Position numbers and translations under genes: made by a program. Below, piece after piece: positions 45,040 through 57,213 of a stretch of DNA of 64,000 nt. Every line of letters begins with the position of its first letter. Within the stretch, counting starts at the first letter, position 1. Origin of the DNA: Gymnothorax reevesii (taxonomy: Eukaryota > Chordata > Actinopteri > Anguilliformes > Muraenidae); contig CM056592.1 in the NCBI GenBank assembly GCA_029721435.1, forward strand, positions 36,529,611-36,593,610, given 5' to 3'. The notes below the pieces were generated by a model. The model saw nothing but the letters and a program-made list of their open reading frames with translations. It was not told the DNA's origin and did not search any database.

Positions 45040-46645
45040 CAGCGTCCTCCATAATTATTGGCACCCCTGGTTAAGATGTGTTCTTTTGCTTCTAATAAAT
45101 TCAGTTTTTTTTCTAAATAATATAGGACCACAATTAAAAAAAGAGGAAAATCCAACCTTTAATTCAAGTGCATTTATTTAATGAGGAAAATCCCACATTA
45201 AGAAATAATTCTTTTACATTAAATCATGTGTGCCACAATTATTAGCACCTCTCATGTTAATACTTTGTACAACCCCCTTTTATCAACAGCACCTAGTCTT
45301 CTCCTATTATGTTTCACAAGATGGGAGAATACAGAAAGAGGGATCTTCGACCATTCCTCTTTGCACAATCTCTCTAAATCATCCAGCGACCTGAGTCCTC
45401 TCCTCTGCACTCTCCTCTTCAGCTCACTCCACAGGTTTTCAATGGGGTTGAGGTCTGGGGACTGAGATGGCCATGGGAGGAGCTTGATTCTGTGTCCGGT
45501 GAACCATTTCTGTGTAGATATGGCCACATGTATAGGGTCATTATCTTGCTGAAAGACCCAGTGACGACCCATCTTCAGCTTTCAGGCAGAGGCCACCAGA
45601 TTTTGATTTAAAATGTCCTGGTATTTCAAAGCATTCATGATGCCATGCACCCTAACAAGGTTCCCAGGGCCTCTGGAAGAGAAACAGGCCCACAGCATCA
45701 CTGATCCTCCCCCATACTTCACAGTGGGCATGAGCTACTTTTCTGCATACTCATCTTGTGTGTTCCACCAGACCCACTTAGAGTGTTTGTTGCCTAAAAG
45801 CTCTATCTTGGTCTCATCTGACCAAAGCACATGTTCCCAGTTGAAGTCCCAGTACTGCTTAGCGAACTCCTGACGTTTGTGTTTATGATCGTGAGTGAGA
45901 AAAGTTTTTTTCCTTGCATGCCTCCCAAACAGCTTGTTGGCATGTAGATAGCGACTGATGGTTGTTTTGGAGACTTTGTGACCCCAAGATGCTACCATTT
46001 GTTGCAATTCTATAAAAGTGAGCTTTAGAGAACTTTTTATTTCTCTTACCATCCTCCTCACTGTACGTGGTGGTAAAATAACCTTGTGTCCTCGTTCAGG
46101 CCTGTTTACCATTGTTCCGGTTGTTTTAAACTTCGTAATGATTCCTCTGACAGTTGATATGTGCAGGTGCAGGCGAGTGGCTATTTTCTTGTAGCCATTA
46201 GCTGACTTGTGAAGGTCGACACACATCTGCCTTACTTGAATGGTGTGTTCCTTTGTCTTTCCCATATTGAAAGGTGGATAAGAGAAATGGCCTCTGTCAC
46301 TTCATTTTTATACCCCAAGGAAACAGGAAGTGATGAATTACTAATTAAATGTTCCTAGATACTCTGATCAACTTTGTAAACTACTGTAGAAATGACAGAA
46401 ATACTTCAATTACATTTAATTCCGAGGAATTGTTAGGGGTGCCAATAATTGTGGAACAGGTGATTTTATGAAAAATAATCATTACTTAGTCCGAAATTTT
46501 TTTCCCTTTAAAATACACTTGAGTTGAAGGTTACATTGTTCTACAATTGTCAGTGTGAAAGTATATTTCTGCAATAAAAATTGAATTTATTTTAAGGCTT
46601 TTAACACATCTTAACCAGGGGTGCTAATAATTATGGAGGGCACTG
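45040..46645 (-). mobile_element. Full-length Tc1-like transposon (1606 bp), second family
   Basis: It is flanked by TA (45038-45039 and 46646-46647). The inverted repeat ends CAGCGTCCTCCATAATTATT and AATAATTATGGAGGGCACTG match with a few differences. The transposase gene is on the minus strand and colinear along its length. The family differs from the one at 30491-32065. Confidence 0.92.
45252..46265 (-). pseudogene. Tc1-like transposase with two in-frame stops, no frameshift
   Basis: About 338 codons from ATG 46265 remain in one phase to the natural stop at 45252, the usual length of the family. The N-terminal paired-like HTH (IATRLHLHISTVRGIITKF) is followed by a second HTH and the catalytic blocks WSDETKIEL (first Asp), FQQDNDPIH (second Asp) and SPDLNPIENLW (Glu), giving D-x34-E. 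The frame is broken only by TAG at 45735-45737 and TGA at 45582-45584. It is therefore a lightly damaged copy. Confidence 0.88.
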
Positions 46646-46649
46646 TAAT

Positions 46650-47706
46650 TGGGTTGCAGATGGGGACCAATAGTTCCAGTAAAAAGGTGTTTTATTGAAG
46701 CTAGGAGGTGAACCCCCACAGGGCAGAAGGCAATGGTACAGAGTCCACAATCCAAAATCAGAATCCCAGGGATGTAATCCAGATCATACACAGGGCAGCA
46801 AACACAAAACTCAGGGTCGGTACACGGGCACAGGAATATCAAAGGTAACGCCAAAATCAGAATCTGGGATGTTCCAGTCAGAAGTATAACACTAAGAGTA
46901 CAAGGCATCAACAATCGCAGCACAGGGAAAACGTTCTGACAAGAGCTGGAAGTGAAATGACTGCTTAAATACACATATGGGACGTCACATGCTACAATTG
47001 GGAACAGGTGAGCTGGATCAGACTAATTAACAAAGGAATGAACAGAGGACAGAGGAACAGAGGAAGTTCCAAACCACATGAAATTGGCGAAAGCCAAAAT
47101 GCAGACGGGAACTACACAGACAGCCTATGACAAACCAATGGCTCCATTTAGGGAGTCCTTAAGTGCAGGCTGAACAGTCTTTAACAAGGTGCAGAGAATC
47201 TGCTGAGGCACAGCAAAGTAAATTGAGTGAAGGCAAGAGGCGGAGACTAGAGCAGAGCGAGTGCTGAGAGCTCGTTAGTCAATTAGTAATGTGCAGCTAT
47301 ACAATCCCTAGTGCTTGTTAGTAAGTTAGAGCTATAAACGATGTTAGTTAACGTTAGTAATTTATCTAAAATAATAAACTGTTAGTATTGTTAGTTAAGA
47401 TAGAACAGTAAGTTGAAGGAAGCAATCGAGATTGGAAGGAATGTTTGGAAACCCAGAAACCATGAAATCACCTGAAACTGTGGCACACAGGACTGGGGAA
47501 TAAAACTGTCTCAGAACACAAGACAAGTCTGGGGAGACAATGTGCAATGCAGGGTATGAGAAAAAAAAACCAGAATGATAACTAAACAGTGAATATGGTA
47601 AATGGCAGGAAAAGGACATGGCAAGGCTAGACAGGCAAAATACAAAACATGGCATGGAGTCAGGGTAATAACGAAAACATGGACTGGCAGCAGCAGAATC
47701 ATAACA
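46650..47706 (-). mobile_element. Solo LTR B of the same family as 27869-29001
   Basis: It aligns with solo LTRs A and C along its length, including the GCAGAATCATAACA end (47690-47706) and an AATAAA on the minus strand near the other end. The left boundary is set next to the Tc1-like element that ends at 46645 and is uncertain. I could not find a matching target duplication. Confidence 0.65.
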
Positions 47707-48693
47707 TTTTGAACTTGTAGAAATATTTTGTGTGTGTAAAAAAATTTTGAACTGGTAGAAATATTTTGTGCATGAGTAAAAAAAAATTTGAGCTTGTGAA
47801 ATAGTTTTGTGCAGGTGAAAGTTTCTTACCTACCTGTGTGACAGCGAAGTTGCGGATGCACTCAAACCTCCTACGTTCGCATTGAACACATTTTTTTTTT
47901 TACAGGCAAAAACCAGATTTACGAACCTCGAGGTACGAAACATGACCCTATTTTTAATCCTGTAGGATAGACTAGCCAATCAGCACGTTGCCCATTGAAT
48001 AACCAATCATAATGTTGCCCAGCGTCACAGTAAGTCAAACTTTCCAATCACTTTCCGATGCTATTTCTCCCCCATGCCTGTGGAGAAATCCATAGCTCAT
48101 TGATTTATGTTTTTATTCTACTGTAATGTCATTGAAATCATGTATTCTCGCAGTGATATGTCTCAGGCAATTGATGTGTGCACTTTTCACTAACACGGTT
48201 CAGTTGACTCACATTGCATTCATCAGCTGGTTAGCAGGCTTGCTAGTTACCCTCCAACAAGTTGGCAAATGTTACGAACAACCACTGTATAAAACTTGAT
48301 TCTAGTTCATTAAATCGGATTAGATTGCGATCGGTCACCAGAAACTACCAGTCAAGTATCTTTTACATGGTTCGTAACAGTCTTATTAACCTTGTGTTAT
48401 ATCGGAGTTAATAGTAATAATGGACTGCTTCGAGCTTGCATTAATTCAAAATAAACTTTTTATGCAGATTATTGACTCACTTGTTTATTCACTGTCTTGA
48501 CGCATACATTGATTGTGAAGGGTGAAATATTTGAGGCCCTGGCTAAACAGACCATGTCGGAACATACAAATTACTGGTACTTTAAAGTATAGAAAAAATG
48601 TGCAGGGGCATGTTAATTTGTTATTTGGGCCCTTCCAAAAACTTCGACATCGGGCTGAGGGGTATTTCGTGCATTGCACGCCTATTTTTTTTT
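47707..48693. other. Gene-free stretch
   Basis: Near 47706-47830 the phrase GAACTTGTAGAAATATTTTG is loosely repeated three times (about 45 bp apart). Otherwise nothing is recognised. Confidence 0.3.
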
Positions 48694-49086
48694 TGTTAAG
48701 CAAGTCTGGGGTTAGGTTTTGGGCATGTCCTGGGCATATCTAAGAGGGGAAGTCCCAGAGAATTGAAAAAAGTCTGGAAGGTGGGAGGGGGCTGCAAAAG
48801 AGTATATAAGGAGAAACATTGAGAGAGTAAAGTAGTCGGAGAAATTTCAAGGAGAAGGATACATGTGACCAGACCTGTCATTCTGTTCAAGACCTGTGAA
48901 GCTTTTTGTGGATTTTTGCCTGTGTTGGAGCGTTTTCCTGTCCCAGAACATCGCCCAAAGCAACCCCATCTCTGTAACTATCCAATTTTTTTATATTATC
49001 AGTCTTTGTTAGTGCTTTATTTTATTAAATCTGTTCAAATTTTAAAAGTTTTCTGTCATCCCTTGCTGTCCGATTTGCCGTTACAA
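48694..49086 (+). mobile_element. LTR with TATA box, second retrotransposon family
   Basis: It starts TGTTAAGC after a T run and ends CGTTACA. GTATATAAGGAG (about 48803) is a TATA box, and ATTAAA near the end may serve as poly(A) signal. The following AATTGGGGCCATAAC looks like an LTR edge with a primer-binding-site-like TGGGGCC. A related partial copy is at 53196-53500. No coding region follows, so this is a solo or truncated LTR. Confidence 0.55.
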
Positions 49087-50880
49087 ATTGGGGCCATAAC
49101 AACAGGCTTTCCAATCATAGTAATTATCCAATGGCAATTGAAGACACTGCTTCATTCCCATGCAATCTAACAACGAGAGAATAATGGGTTATATTAAGTA
49201 CAGAAAAAAATGATTTACTCATAAACAGGCCTATGCTTTATGGAAGACAAACTGCTCTGGAACTTCTGCGCCACTTTACCGGCACATCAGGCAGTCTAAC
49301 CTGTGCTGCATGATCGTTTAAATTGTTGAAATGAATTAAAAGACCATTTGAAATGCCTTTCAATAAATGCAACAAAGTGCGCATCCAAATGAATGATAGT
49401 CGCCTTACTTTAACGGGGAGAACTAGCAATGTCTGATAATGTGGAATATTCTCGGAGGGAATGTATTGTTATGCCTCAGTGCGCATGCACGCAAGCTGGG
49501 CATACAGCAATTTTTATGCCTCGGTGCGCATGCGTTCGTTTGTGTGTCTGTCTGTTACCCGGATAGCCGCTACGCCGGTCAAAATCAAGTCCTAGAATAT
49601 GGGTAAAATGCCATGATATCTTGGATTTAAATTTGCCAGATTTTTGAGATAGAGCTTGTTTTCGACTTATAGCACTATTTGACACTTCCATAGACTCCAA
49701 TAGGAATCGAGCCCTGCTGAAAATTCCAGCTTTGACCAGCCTAGGCTGGTTTAAGCTGTGTTTTGGACAGTTAGTTGGTCAACCAGCCCTTCACCGGCTT
49801 AACCAGCTTTGACCACCTTCATCAAGCTAGAGAGACCAGCTTTAAACATCTAGACCAGCTATGACCAGCTAATAACACAGCTCAGACCATCTTAAACCAG
49901 CTTAGAATTCTAGCTGGTTTAAGTATCTTGCATTTGCTCTGCCTGTAACAGTGGCATATCAAAAATGCTTGATCATTTTGCATAGTTTAACACCCATCAC
50001 AAACTAGATAACTCCCCCCTGTAGACCTTCTCCTGTTTTCCCTGTTTGCAACTCAACCGACTCAACTCCTACTGCTGATATTCATCTTGTTTTCATTTAC
50101 AGCATTGGAATGATTCAATAAAAAATGAATATCTCACAAATTTTTATTTCTAAACGATTTATTTCAGACATCTTTCAAAAAAATTATGCTGATCTATCTG
50201 TGGAGTTACCCAAAGGCATATATGACCCGGAAGTGCGTAGGGTTTAGCAAAATCCCTGGGAAAATGAATGAGTTTTTGATCATTTTGGCCAACAGAAAGA
50301 ATGAGCGAAACAACGGCAGCGGAAAATGAAGGCAAATGGTTGGTTGACTTAAAATATAGTTAACTGACAATCTTCTTTGTAACTATTTGTTTCTTTTCGA
50401 TGTAGCATTTAAGATGATGCAATCAATATGCTGCAGCAGAAATCTGAAGGACTGTAGGCTTTAGAGTCACTTGCCTCCAGCAACATGCAGGATTCTAGAA
50501 TGGTATCCAGGAAACTCTTTTCTCATGCTATGCAGTTTCTTATGAAGCGTAATGTTACATCCCAAACGTCTCAATATCTGATTTATTCTACGCAACAGGT
50601 TGTGGCCATGAAATTCTCTGGTAATTCAGGTATTTACGTAAGTTATCTGTGTGATTGTTTTGGAGATCACAGGTGTTCTCATTCGAAAAAGCTAACTATG
50701 ATTAGCATTTCACTGGCCCATTTATGGGCCTGAGGGTTTTATAAGGTTGAGCTGTTTGGCGATTTAGAATTTGAAACCACAAAAAAAAAAAAAGCAAAAA
50801 AAAAAAAAACACTGATTTTAGCCGTGAAATTTGATGTCATGCCTTCCATATCATCAATGTAAACAGTTTCTTCAGGAAAC
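49087..50880. other. Gene-free stretch with minor repeats
   Basis: A duplicated phrase TATGCCTCRGTGCGCATGC occurs near 49470 and 49520. The CCAGCT repeat follows at 49720-49925. Two A runs lie near 50780-50810. No exon is supported. Confidence 0.3.
49720..49925. repeat. CCAGCT/AGCTGG-rich repeat block
   Basis: About ten occurrences of GACCAGCT or AACCAGCTT and their complements (GGCTGGTTTAAGCTG, CTAGCTGGTTTAAG) occur within 200 bp, with inverted ends. It is a repeat familiar from fish genomes, without coding capacity. Confidence 0.65.
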
Positions 50881-51196
50881 TGGAATGTAATTACTGAAAA
50901 CCAGCCACTGAAAGCCCAGATTTTTGGTTTACTCCTTCGTCATTGCACAAATTCTGTACTTTGATCTTTAAAGTCAAACATATCAGTTTTGTGCACCTGG
51001 TCATCAGCCAAAATAACACCGCAAAAAGAGAATAATATCAAGCCGAAATATCAAGCTGTATTTATAGTCAAATAGTTGATTTGAAGCTGGTATTGTTTGA
51101 ATTTTAGAATTTAGTATCATGTCAGTCATTTGCTCTCCATAAATTTTTTTACTTTGTCCTAAGTTCAATGAGAGTAATACAAGGGTGCAATCTTCA

Positions 51197-51206
51197 GTTA
51201 CGTAAT
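51197..51206. promoter_or_regulatory. PAR-bZIP / C/EBP-type site upstream of lipocalin copy 2
   Basis: GTTACGTAAT differs by one base from the site of copy 1 but still fits RTTAYGTAAY. It lies 49 bp upstream of the TATA box, like its counterpart. Confidence 0.5.
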
Positions 51207-51255
51207 TCTGTCAGCATCTTGGGCAATGCTAGGAAAAATGCCAGTCGAACTCCTG

Positions 51256-51262
51256 TATAAGA
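51256..51262 (+). promoter_or_regulatory. TATA box of lipocalin copy 2
   Basis: TATAAGA sits 54 bp before the start codon, the same spacing as in copy 1. Confidence 0.6.
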
Positions 51263-53195
51263 ACAGTGTCCCCCCATTGGTCCTCATACACATCCACCTC
51301 TCATTCACCATGTATGTCCTGTGTATTACTGTGGTCCTCAGCCTACTCTCTGTAAGCAATGCAAAGCCCTTACCGTGTGAGGAGATTGTGCAGCCCCTGG
51401 TCCTGGAAGATTTCAGTAAGGTAAACATTTTCTGACTTTTTCACTATTTGTGTATTTTCATATTTTTGCTGATATCATGACCAATGGTAACTTTGAAGCT
51501 AGGCAATATGCAAAGGTGTATGCAGCATTAAAGGTGGATCATTAATTCTGTTATGTTCTGTATTTATTTTATGTCCACTGATGAGCCAATTCATTATGAC
51601 CACATGCTTAATACGCTGTTGATCTTCCACATGCCACCAAAACAGTTTGATGAAACTGATGTCCACATTCATGCCCAGATTCAGGCTTCGCAACAAAACA
51701 TTGACCAGAGCATCACACTCTTAACACCTTCTACCTACAATGCATCCAGATACCTCCTGTTTTCCAGGAAAATGGCTCACATGTACCCGCCACTTGTACA
51801 GTACTTGACAAATTTATTAGACCACCCTCCAATGTAAGGTTTCTGCCACAGCTGCCTTAAATAAACAGTGTTGGTAATAACCAAAATAATTTTTATGTTT
51901 CTGTAATGGTTAGTCCAACAGTATGCGCAAGCCCTTTCACTGAAATTATATTATTAATGCTAAAATATAATTATTGTTGTCATCAATGAATTTTTGAGTT
52001 TACCACTTTACAAAAAAAAGCAGAAAAAAACAGTGAAGCACATTTTTATTTTTTTGATTAAGATGCTAAATAACAGTTATTGTCTTGTGTTCCTTGCAGT
52101 TGAATGCAAGAATGCAAGCTATTATCGAGGTCATATAAAAACCAAAAAAAAAAATTTTGTGTGTGAATAAGGACTATTTAATGGTTTCAGTTCGTTATTT
52201 GCCTAAGAAATAACAGAATAATTTTTGATTTTAAAGTTTTTGAAAATGGGATAATCTGGCCAGGCAACTGTCCTCCATCAGTCAAAGTCCGTTCCGATGC
52301 TCACATGCCCGGGTGACAGATCTGCGGTTACAAAACCCCATTCACCGCAGGGTATCATGCACTGTGTTGTGACACATTCCTCCCACTACTATCACTAAAA
52401 TTTTTGGTGACTTCCCAGCTAGCAATTTTTTGTTCCCAAAATGTTCTGAGAATGTTACTTTGAATGTTCTCATATTGTTTTCAGCAGGAAGTTTTTTTTA
52501 AGTTCCCAGAATGTTCTCGGATAACATTCTCTAAAAACATTTGAGAAATGTTGCGTGATAACCTCCTTAGAATGTTAAGTGACAACATTGCTATTACATT
52601 ACGCCCTAATGTGTTTGACACGTTTTCAGTGGGAAGTTTTTATTTAACTTCCCAGAATGTTCTAGGATAACATTCTCTAAAAACATTTGAAAAATGTTGT
52701 GTGATAACCGCTTTATAATGTTTACAGAAAGCCCTGCGGGAACATTTTCCCCTAATATGCTTGAAACGTTCCCAGACTGATGCTATTTTATTTTGGATAA
52801 CACGCTTAAAGAAAATCTATAAATGTTTTGTAATAACATCTCATCAAAATATTTAAACATTATGGCAACATTCCCATTCCAATCTTAAGTCTAAAATTTC
52901 CTGACTGATCACTGGTTACGAGGATTACTGATAATTTTTTAACTATTGGAAATGGACTATTAACACATGTAAAAGTGATATCAATATTCAACAGTCTTTC
53001 AGCAGAATTACTTCTTCATTTATTTAATGCTTTAAAACTTTTTTTTACTAACTTAGCTAACCAATCTTCTGTTACAACAAAAACATCCAAACAACAAAAA
53101 CTGGCAAAGTGAACAAGTGTTTCATGATATCTAGTAATGTGGAAAGAAAAAAACAGCCACCAGATAGCAGTATTGACATTTTTTTTTTTTGTTAA

Positions 53196-53500
53196 GCCCT
53201 GTCTGTAGCTAGGTTTTTGGGCATGTCCTGGGCATGCCTCAGAGGGGAAAGTCCCAGAGAATTGAAAAAAGCCTAAAAGGTGGGAGGGGCTGGAAAAGAG
53301 TATATAAGGAGAAAAATTGAGAGAGGAGAGTTGGAGAAATTGCAAGGAGAAATTGTGGAAGGATACATTTGACCAGACCTGTCGCTCTTTACAAGACCTG
53401 TGAAGCTTTTTGTGGATTTTTGCCTGTGTTGGAGCATTTTCCTGTCCCAGAACATCACGCAAAGCAACCCCATCTCAAGGGACTGTAAATAACTCTTTTT
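53196..53500 (+). mobile_element. Partial copy of the LTR at 48694-49086
   Basis: It shares TGTTAAGC, the GGGCATGTCCTGGGCATG phrase, the TATATAAGGAG TATA box and the CCTGTGAAGCTTTTTGTGG stretch with 48694-49086, then diverges after about 53480. Since the interior repeat lies on both sides, it is a nested insertion or captured fragment. Confidence 0.65.
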
Positions 53501-54458
53501 TTTTTTTTGTTTTTTTTTAAATTATCAACTAAAATTAAATTTAAATTTTTAAATTATCAAACAGACTGAGTGAGTTTATAGCCTATCAATATATATGACC
53601 GCCAACTGGTCATTTTACCTCAGGAGGTGGGGTAAAATTCTCAGAGGCGAATGCACTGGGCGTTAACAGGACATTCAATAAATGTTAATCAGGGCGGCTG
53701 ACTAGACAGAGAGTGGAGACAGAGATCCCATCTAATAAGTAGCAGCTGAGGTGTTTGTGCCTCAAAGTTTTATTTCAACAACATTCCCACCTTCAAGTGA
53801 AGCACAAGTTTCCTCTGTTTTCTGTTTCATAGGTTTTCCCCTTTGTTTTGCCTTTATTTCTCTCTTGCTCGCTCCTGACCATGGATGTATATGCTCCAGA
53901 CTCGTCTTTATGACAACATGTTGACATTTCTTCACCTTCTGCAGCTCTGAGAGAGCCTGCCGGCGCGGCCCTCTGATTAGTCAGATGTCGAGTGCTGTCA
54001 ATCATTGCAGCGATGCATGCGCGGTCAGATCACGGGTCTCTTTTTTTCTTTCCTTCTTCGAGCTGATCGTACCCTACGTGTTCCTCGCGGTAGCGCATAT
54101 GTGCAGTGGATGTGCACATGCGCAGTATGTGCAAATGCGTCCCCTCGTGCAAAATGTGGCCCCCCCATGGAAGATGAGGCCCTACACTGATTACTGTCAG
54201 CATTTTCTACCTTTCCTTTAACATCAAGGGTAAGGACAAAAATTCACACCTAAATTATTGTATTTTGGGGCTAATTGTATGTACGTATGCATGTATATGT
54301 GTGCGTGTGCATGCGTGCATTAATGCGTGCCAGTTTATCAGCCCCAGGATGGCTGGGAGTCTGGATGGATTAGCAGATGTTATTGTGCTGTGAAACTTAG
54401 ACAGTTTCCCTGGAGCTGGTGTGGGTTGGTTTGGGTGTGGGTTGTCCAAATGTTACTT

Positions 54459-55590
54459 TGTTCTTCCTTTGTTATCATGTTACATTTTGGGAATATTTAA
54501 TTGAAGACCATTCTGTCATGTTACGTCTAGGACATTCCCACAACATCCTCAGAATGTTGCAGACAAAATGGTCTACCTTTGCTAACATATCATATTACAA
54601 GAATATTTTATGAATAACTTTTTGTGATCTGAGGCCCCAATAACATCCTTTCATTTTCAAAATGTTGCTATGAAATTGTTCTTCCTTTGTTATTGTGTAA
54701 CATTGTGGGAATGTTTTATAGAAGACCATTCTATCATATGTTACCTCAACAACACCCCCAAAACATCCACAGAATGTTGCAGACAAAATGTTCAACGTCT
54801 GTTAACATGTCAAATTACAAGAATGTTTCACAAAAAACATTTTGTGATGCATCAATAACATCCTGACAACATTTTCAAAATGTTGCTTCGAGAATGGTTT
54901 TCCTTTGTTATCATGTAACATTATAGCAATGTTTCATGAAAAACATCTCGTGATCTGAGGCATCGACAACATCCTGACATTTTCAAAATGTTGCTTCGAG
55001 AATGTTCTTCCTTTGTTATCATGTAACATTGTGGGAATTTTTTATAGAAGACCATTCTATCATGTAACCTCAACGACACCCAAAACATCCTCAGAATGTT
55101 GCAGACAAAATGTTCTACCTTTGCTAACATATCATATTACAAGAATATTTTATGAATAACGTTTTGTGATCTGAGGCCTCAATAACATCCTGACATTTTC
55201 AAAATGTAGCTTCGAGAATGTTTTTCCTTTGTTATCATGTAACATTGTGGGGAATGTTTTATAGATGGCCATTCTATCACGTTTCCTCAATGATTTTCCC
55301 AAAACATCTTCAGAATGTTGCAGACAAAATGTTCTACGTTTGTTAACATATCATATTACAAGAATTGTTTTTGAAAAACATTTTGTGATGTTATGCATCA
55401 ATAACATCCTGACAACATTTTCGAAACGTTGCTTCAAGATTGTTCCTCCTTTGTTATCATGTAACATTGTGGCAATGTTTTATAGAAGACCATTCTATCA
55501 TACATTACCTCAACAACATTCCCAAAACATCCTCAGAATGTTGCACCTAAAACATTCTTCCTTCGTTTACATATAACATTTTAGGAACAT
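54459..55590. repeat. Tandem repeat, unit about 218 bp (about five units)
   Basis: The phrase TTCCTTTGTTATCATGTAAC starts units near 54459, 54679, 54897, 55005, 55220 and 55441. Spacing is 216-220 bp except one half-length unit of about 108 bp. Each unit includes CAGAATGTTGCAGACAAAAT and CAAAATGTTGCTTCGAGAAT. Open frames on both strands across it are repeat translations. Confidence 0.8.
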
Positions 55591-57213
55591 GATTTGACAT
55601 TATAAATATTCTTGAAACATTCTTTGAACATTAGGTAAAAATGTTTTCTTTAAAACATAATCAGAACTTGTAGGGAATGTTTGCCAATGTTTTGGGAACG
55701 TTCCCTGCTTGCTGGGTTGTGCCACAGTAGCCCTTCTGTCAGTTTGGACCAAACGGGGTAGCCTACATCGCCCTCCTGAGTCGGGGCTGTGGGCACCCCA
55801 GGCCCTGTCGTCGGTTCATGGTTTATCTTTCTTTGGGCCTTGGCCAGCTGGCGCTCACTACTGCTGATAGGAAGCACCCCAGAAGCCTTGCTGCTTCCAA
55901 AATGTTCCAACTCAGGACTTGGCCCTCATCAAACTCCCTCACGTCCCATTTCTCCTGAATCCAACACATTAGCTACAACAAACAACTGTTCACTTACCGT
56001 CACAGATCTGTTCACAGACCTTGGCATGCACCAGTTTTGCGAGATAATACACACACATGGTGTTGGTCCTTCGCATTTCAGCAAAAACGGCCCTCTCAAG
56101 TTGACTTCCACATGAATGTCCTGACCCAGGATTTCCAAGCGGGAGGTTTCTCAGAATATCAAACACTCTACACCAACTTATCTCTGTCCCATAGTGCATC
56201 CCGGTGCCAGCTGTTCTCCAGGTAAACAGTGCACACATACCCCGCTGATAGTTATGATGTAAAATAAGTCAGGACTCAACGGACAAGGTGACCCTCTTGC
56301 TCCAAAGTCCAGTTCCAACGACTAAGTGGATCCAGTCATAATGTTTCGGCTCATCAGTGTTTGTACCCCACAGCTCAGTTTATAATGTTATGCTAGAGTT
56401 GTTTAGGTAAAAATCATTTAGATAGTCATTAATGTACAATCAATAATTCAAAATTTATCAAGATTGGTTTCCATATTGATTGAAGTTTATTTTGGTGTTT
56501 ATGGAAAAATAAATCATACCATTTCATAAAAGGATTATCGCAATAATGTCAGGGAAGTACGTTTGTTGAAAATTGTACTGAGATCTTTTTTCACATAATC
56601 TGGCTCATATCTAACTTTTTATGACATTTTCAGGTATTAGGAAAATGGATCCTCATTGAATTCGCTACAGATGACCCTTCTATTGTCGCATTACTCAAAT
56701 GTGCGAACAGCTCTTGGGCGGAAGTTGTGGCTTCCCATGACAATGACGCTGTCTTCTTCCATGAGAAAAACATGATGTAAATAGTATAAGCTCACATTTT
56801 TATTGTGAATATGAATTTCTGTGCCTGTATATGCCTATGTTAATTTCAGTTCCTGCATTGATTCAACTCATTCTCTTCTCAAATTAGTGAAACTGAAAAA
56901 ATTATGTATTTTGGGTTCCTAAAGCACTAGTTTGTGATTTGGTGAAGCATCCTGTTATCTGATAATGCCAACGATGGCACAGATAAGTGAAGCATGACTC
57001 AAGACACTGGAGAGGAGAATGATGAAAATCGAAGCCTAGTACTGAGGGATCATAGTCTCAGATTTAGTGCATGACAGTTAAAATAGCCTCTTAATGAACA
57101 GCTTTTGCAGTGCATTGTTTCTTATTACTGTATTCAGAGTTCTGCTATTGAACACTTATTTCAGAGGTGGAAAATGTGAATATCTAACGGCAAACCTTAT
57201 CCTGTCTCACAAC

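Larger units (their letters stand above)
52414..55716. mobile_element. 3.3-kb non-coding element with inverted ends and tandem interior
   Basis: It begins CCCAGCTAGCA...GTTCCCAAAA and ends TTTTGGGAAC...TGCTTGCTGGG, an imperfect inverted repeat. Copy 1 of the gene (about 34456) is the empty site, which fixes the boundaries. The interior is made of degenerate AATGTTCTCAGAATGTT-type repeats, with an LTR fragment (53196-53500) and about 900 bp of unrelated sequence (about 53560-54440) inside. No transposase is seen. Target duplication is at most TT, so the superfamily is unresolved. Confidence 0.7.
51576..56359 (-). mobile_element. Decayed Tc1-like element in intron 1 of copy 2, with nested insertions
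   Basis: It is the same relic as 34039-35100 (CACTGATGAGCC / GGCTCATCAGTG ends), but split by an AT-rich insertion (about 51797-52248) and by the repeat-rich element 52414-55716. The surviving segments align well with copy 1. The first insertion includes CTTGACAAATTTATTAGACC, which looks like an end of yet another Tc1-like family. Confidence 0.75.

Noticed and set aside
53016..53462. 148-residue minus-strand frame
   Set aside because: It is antisense to an LTR fragment, has no recognisable domain, and its composition matches the repeat.
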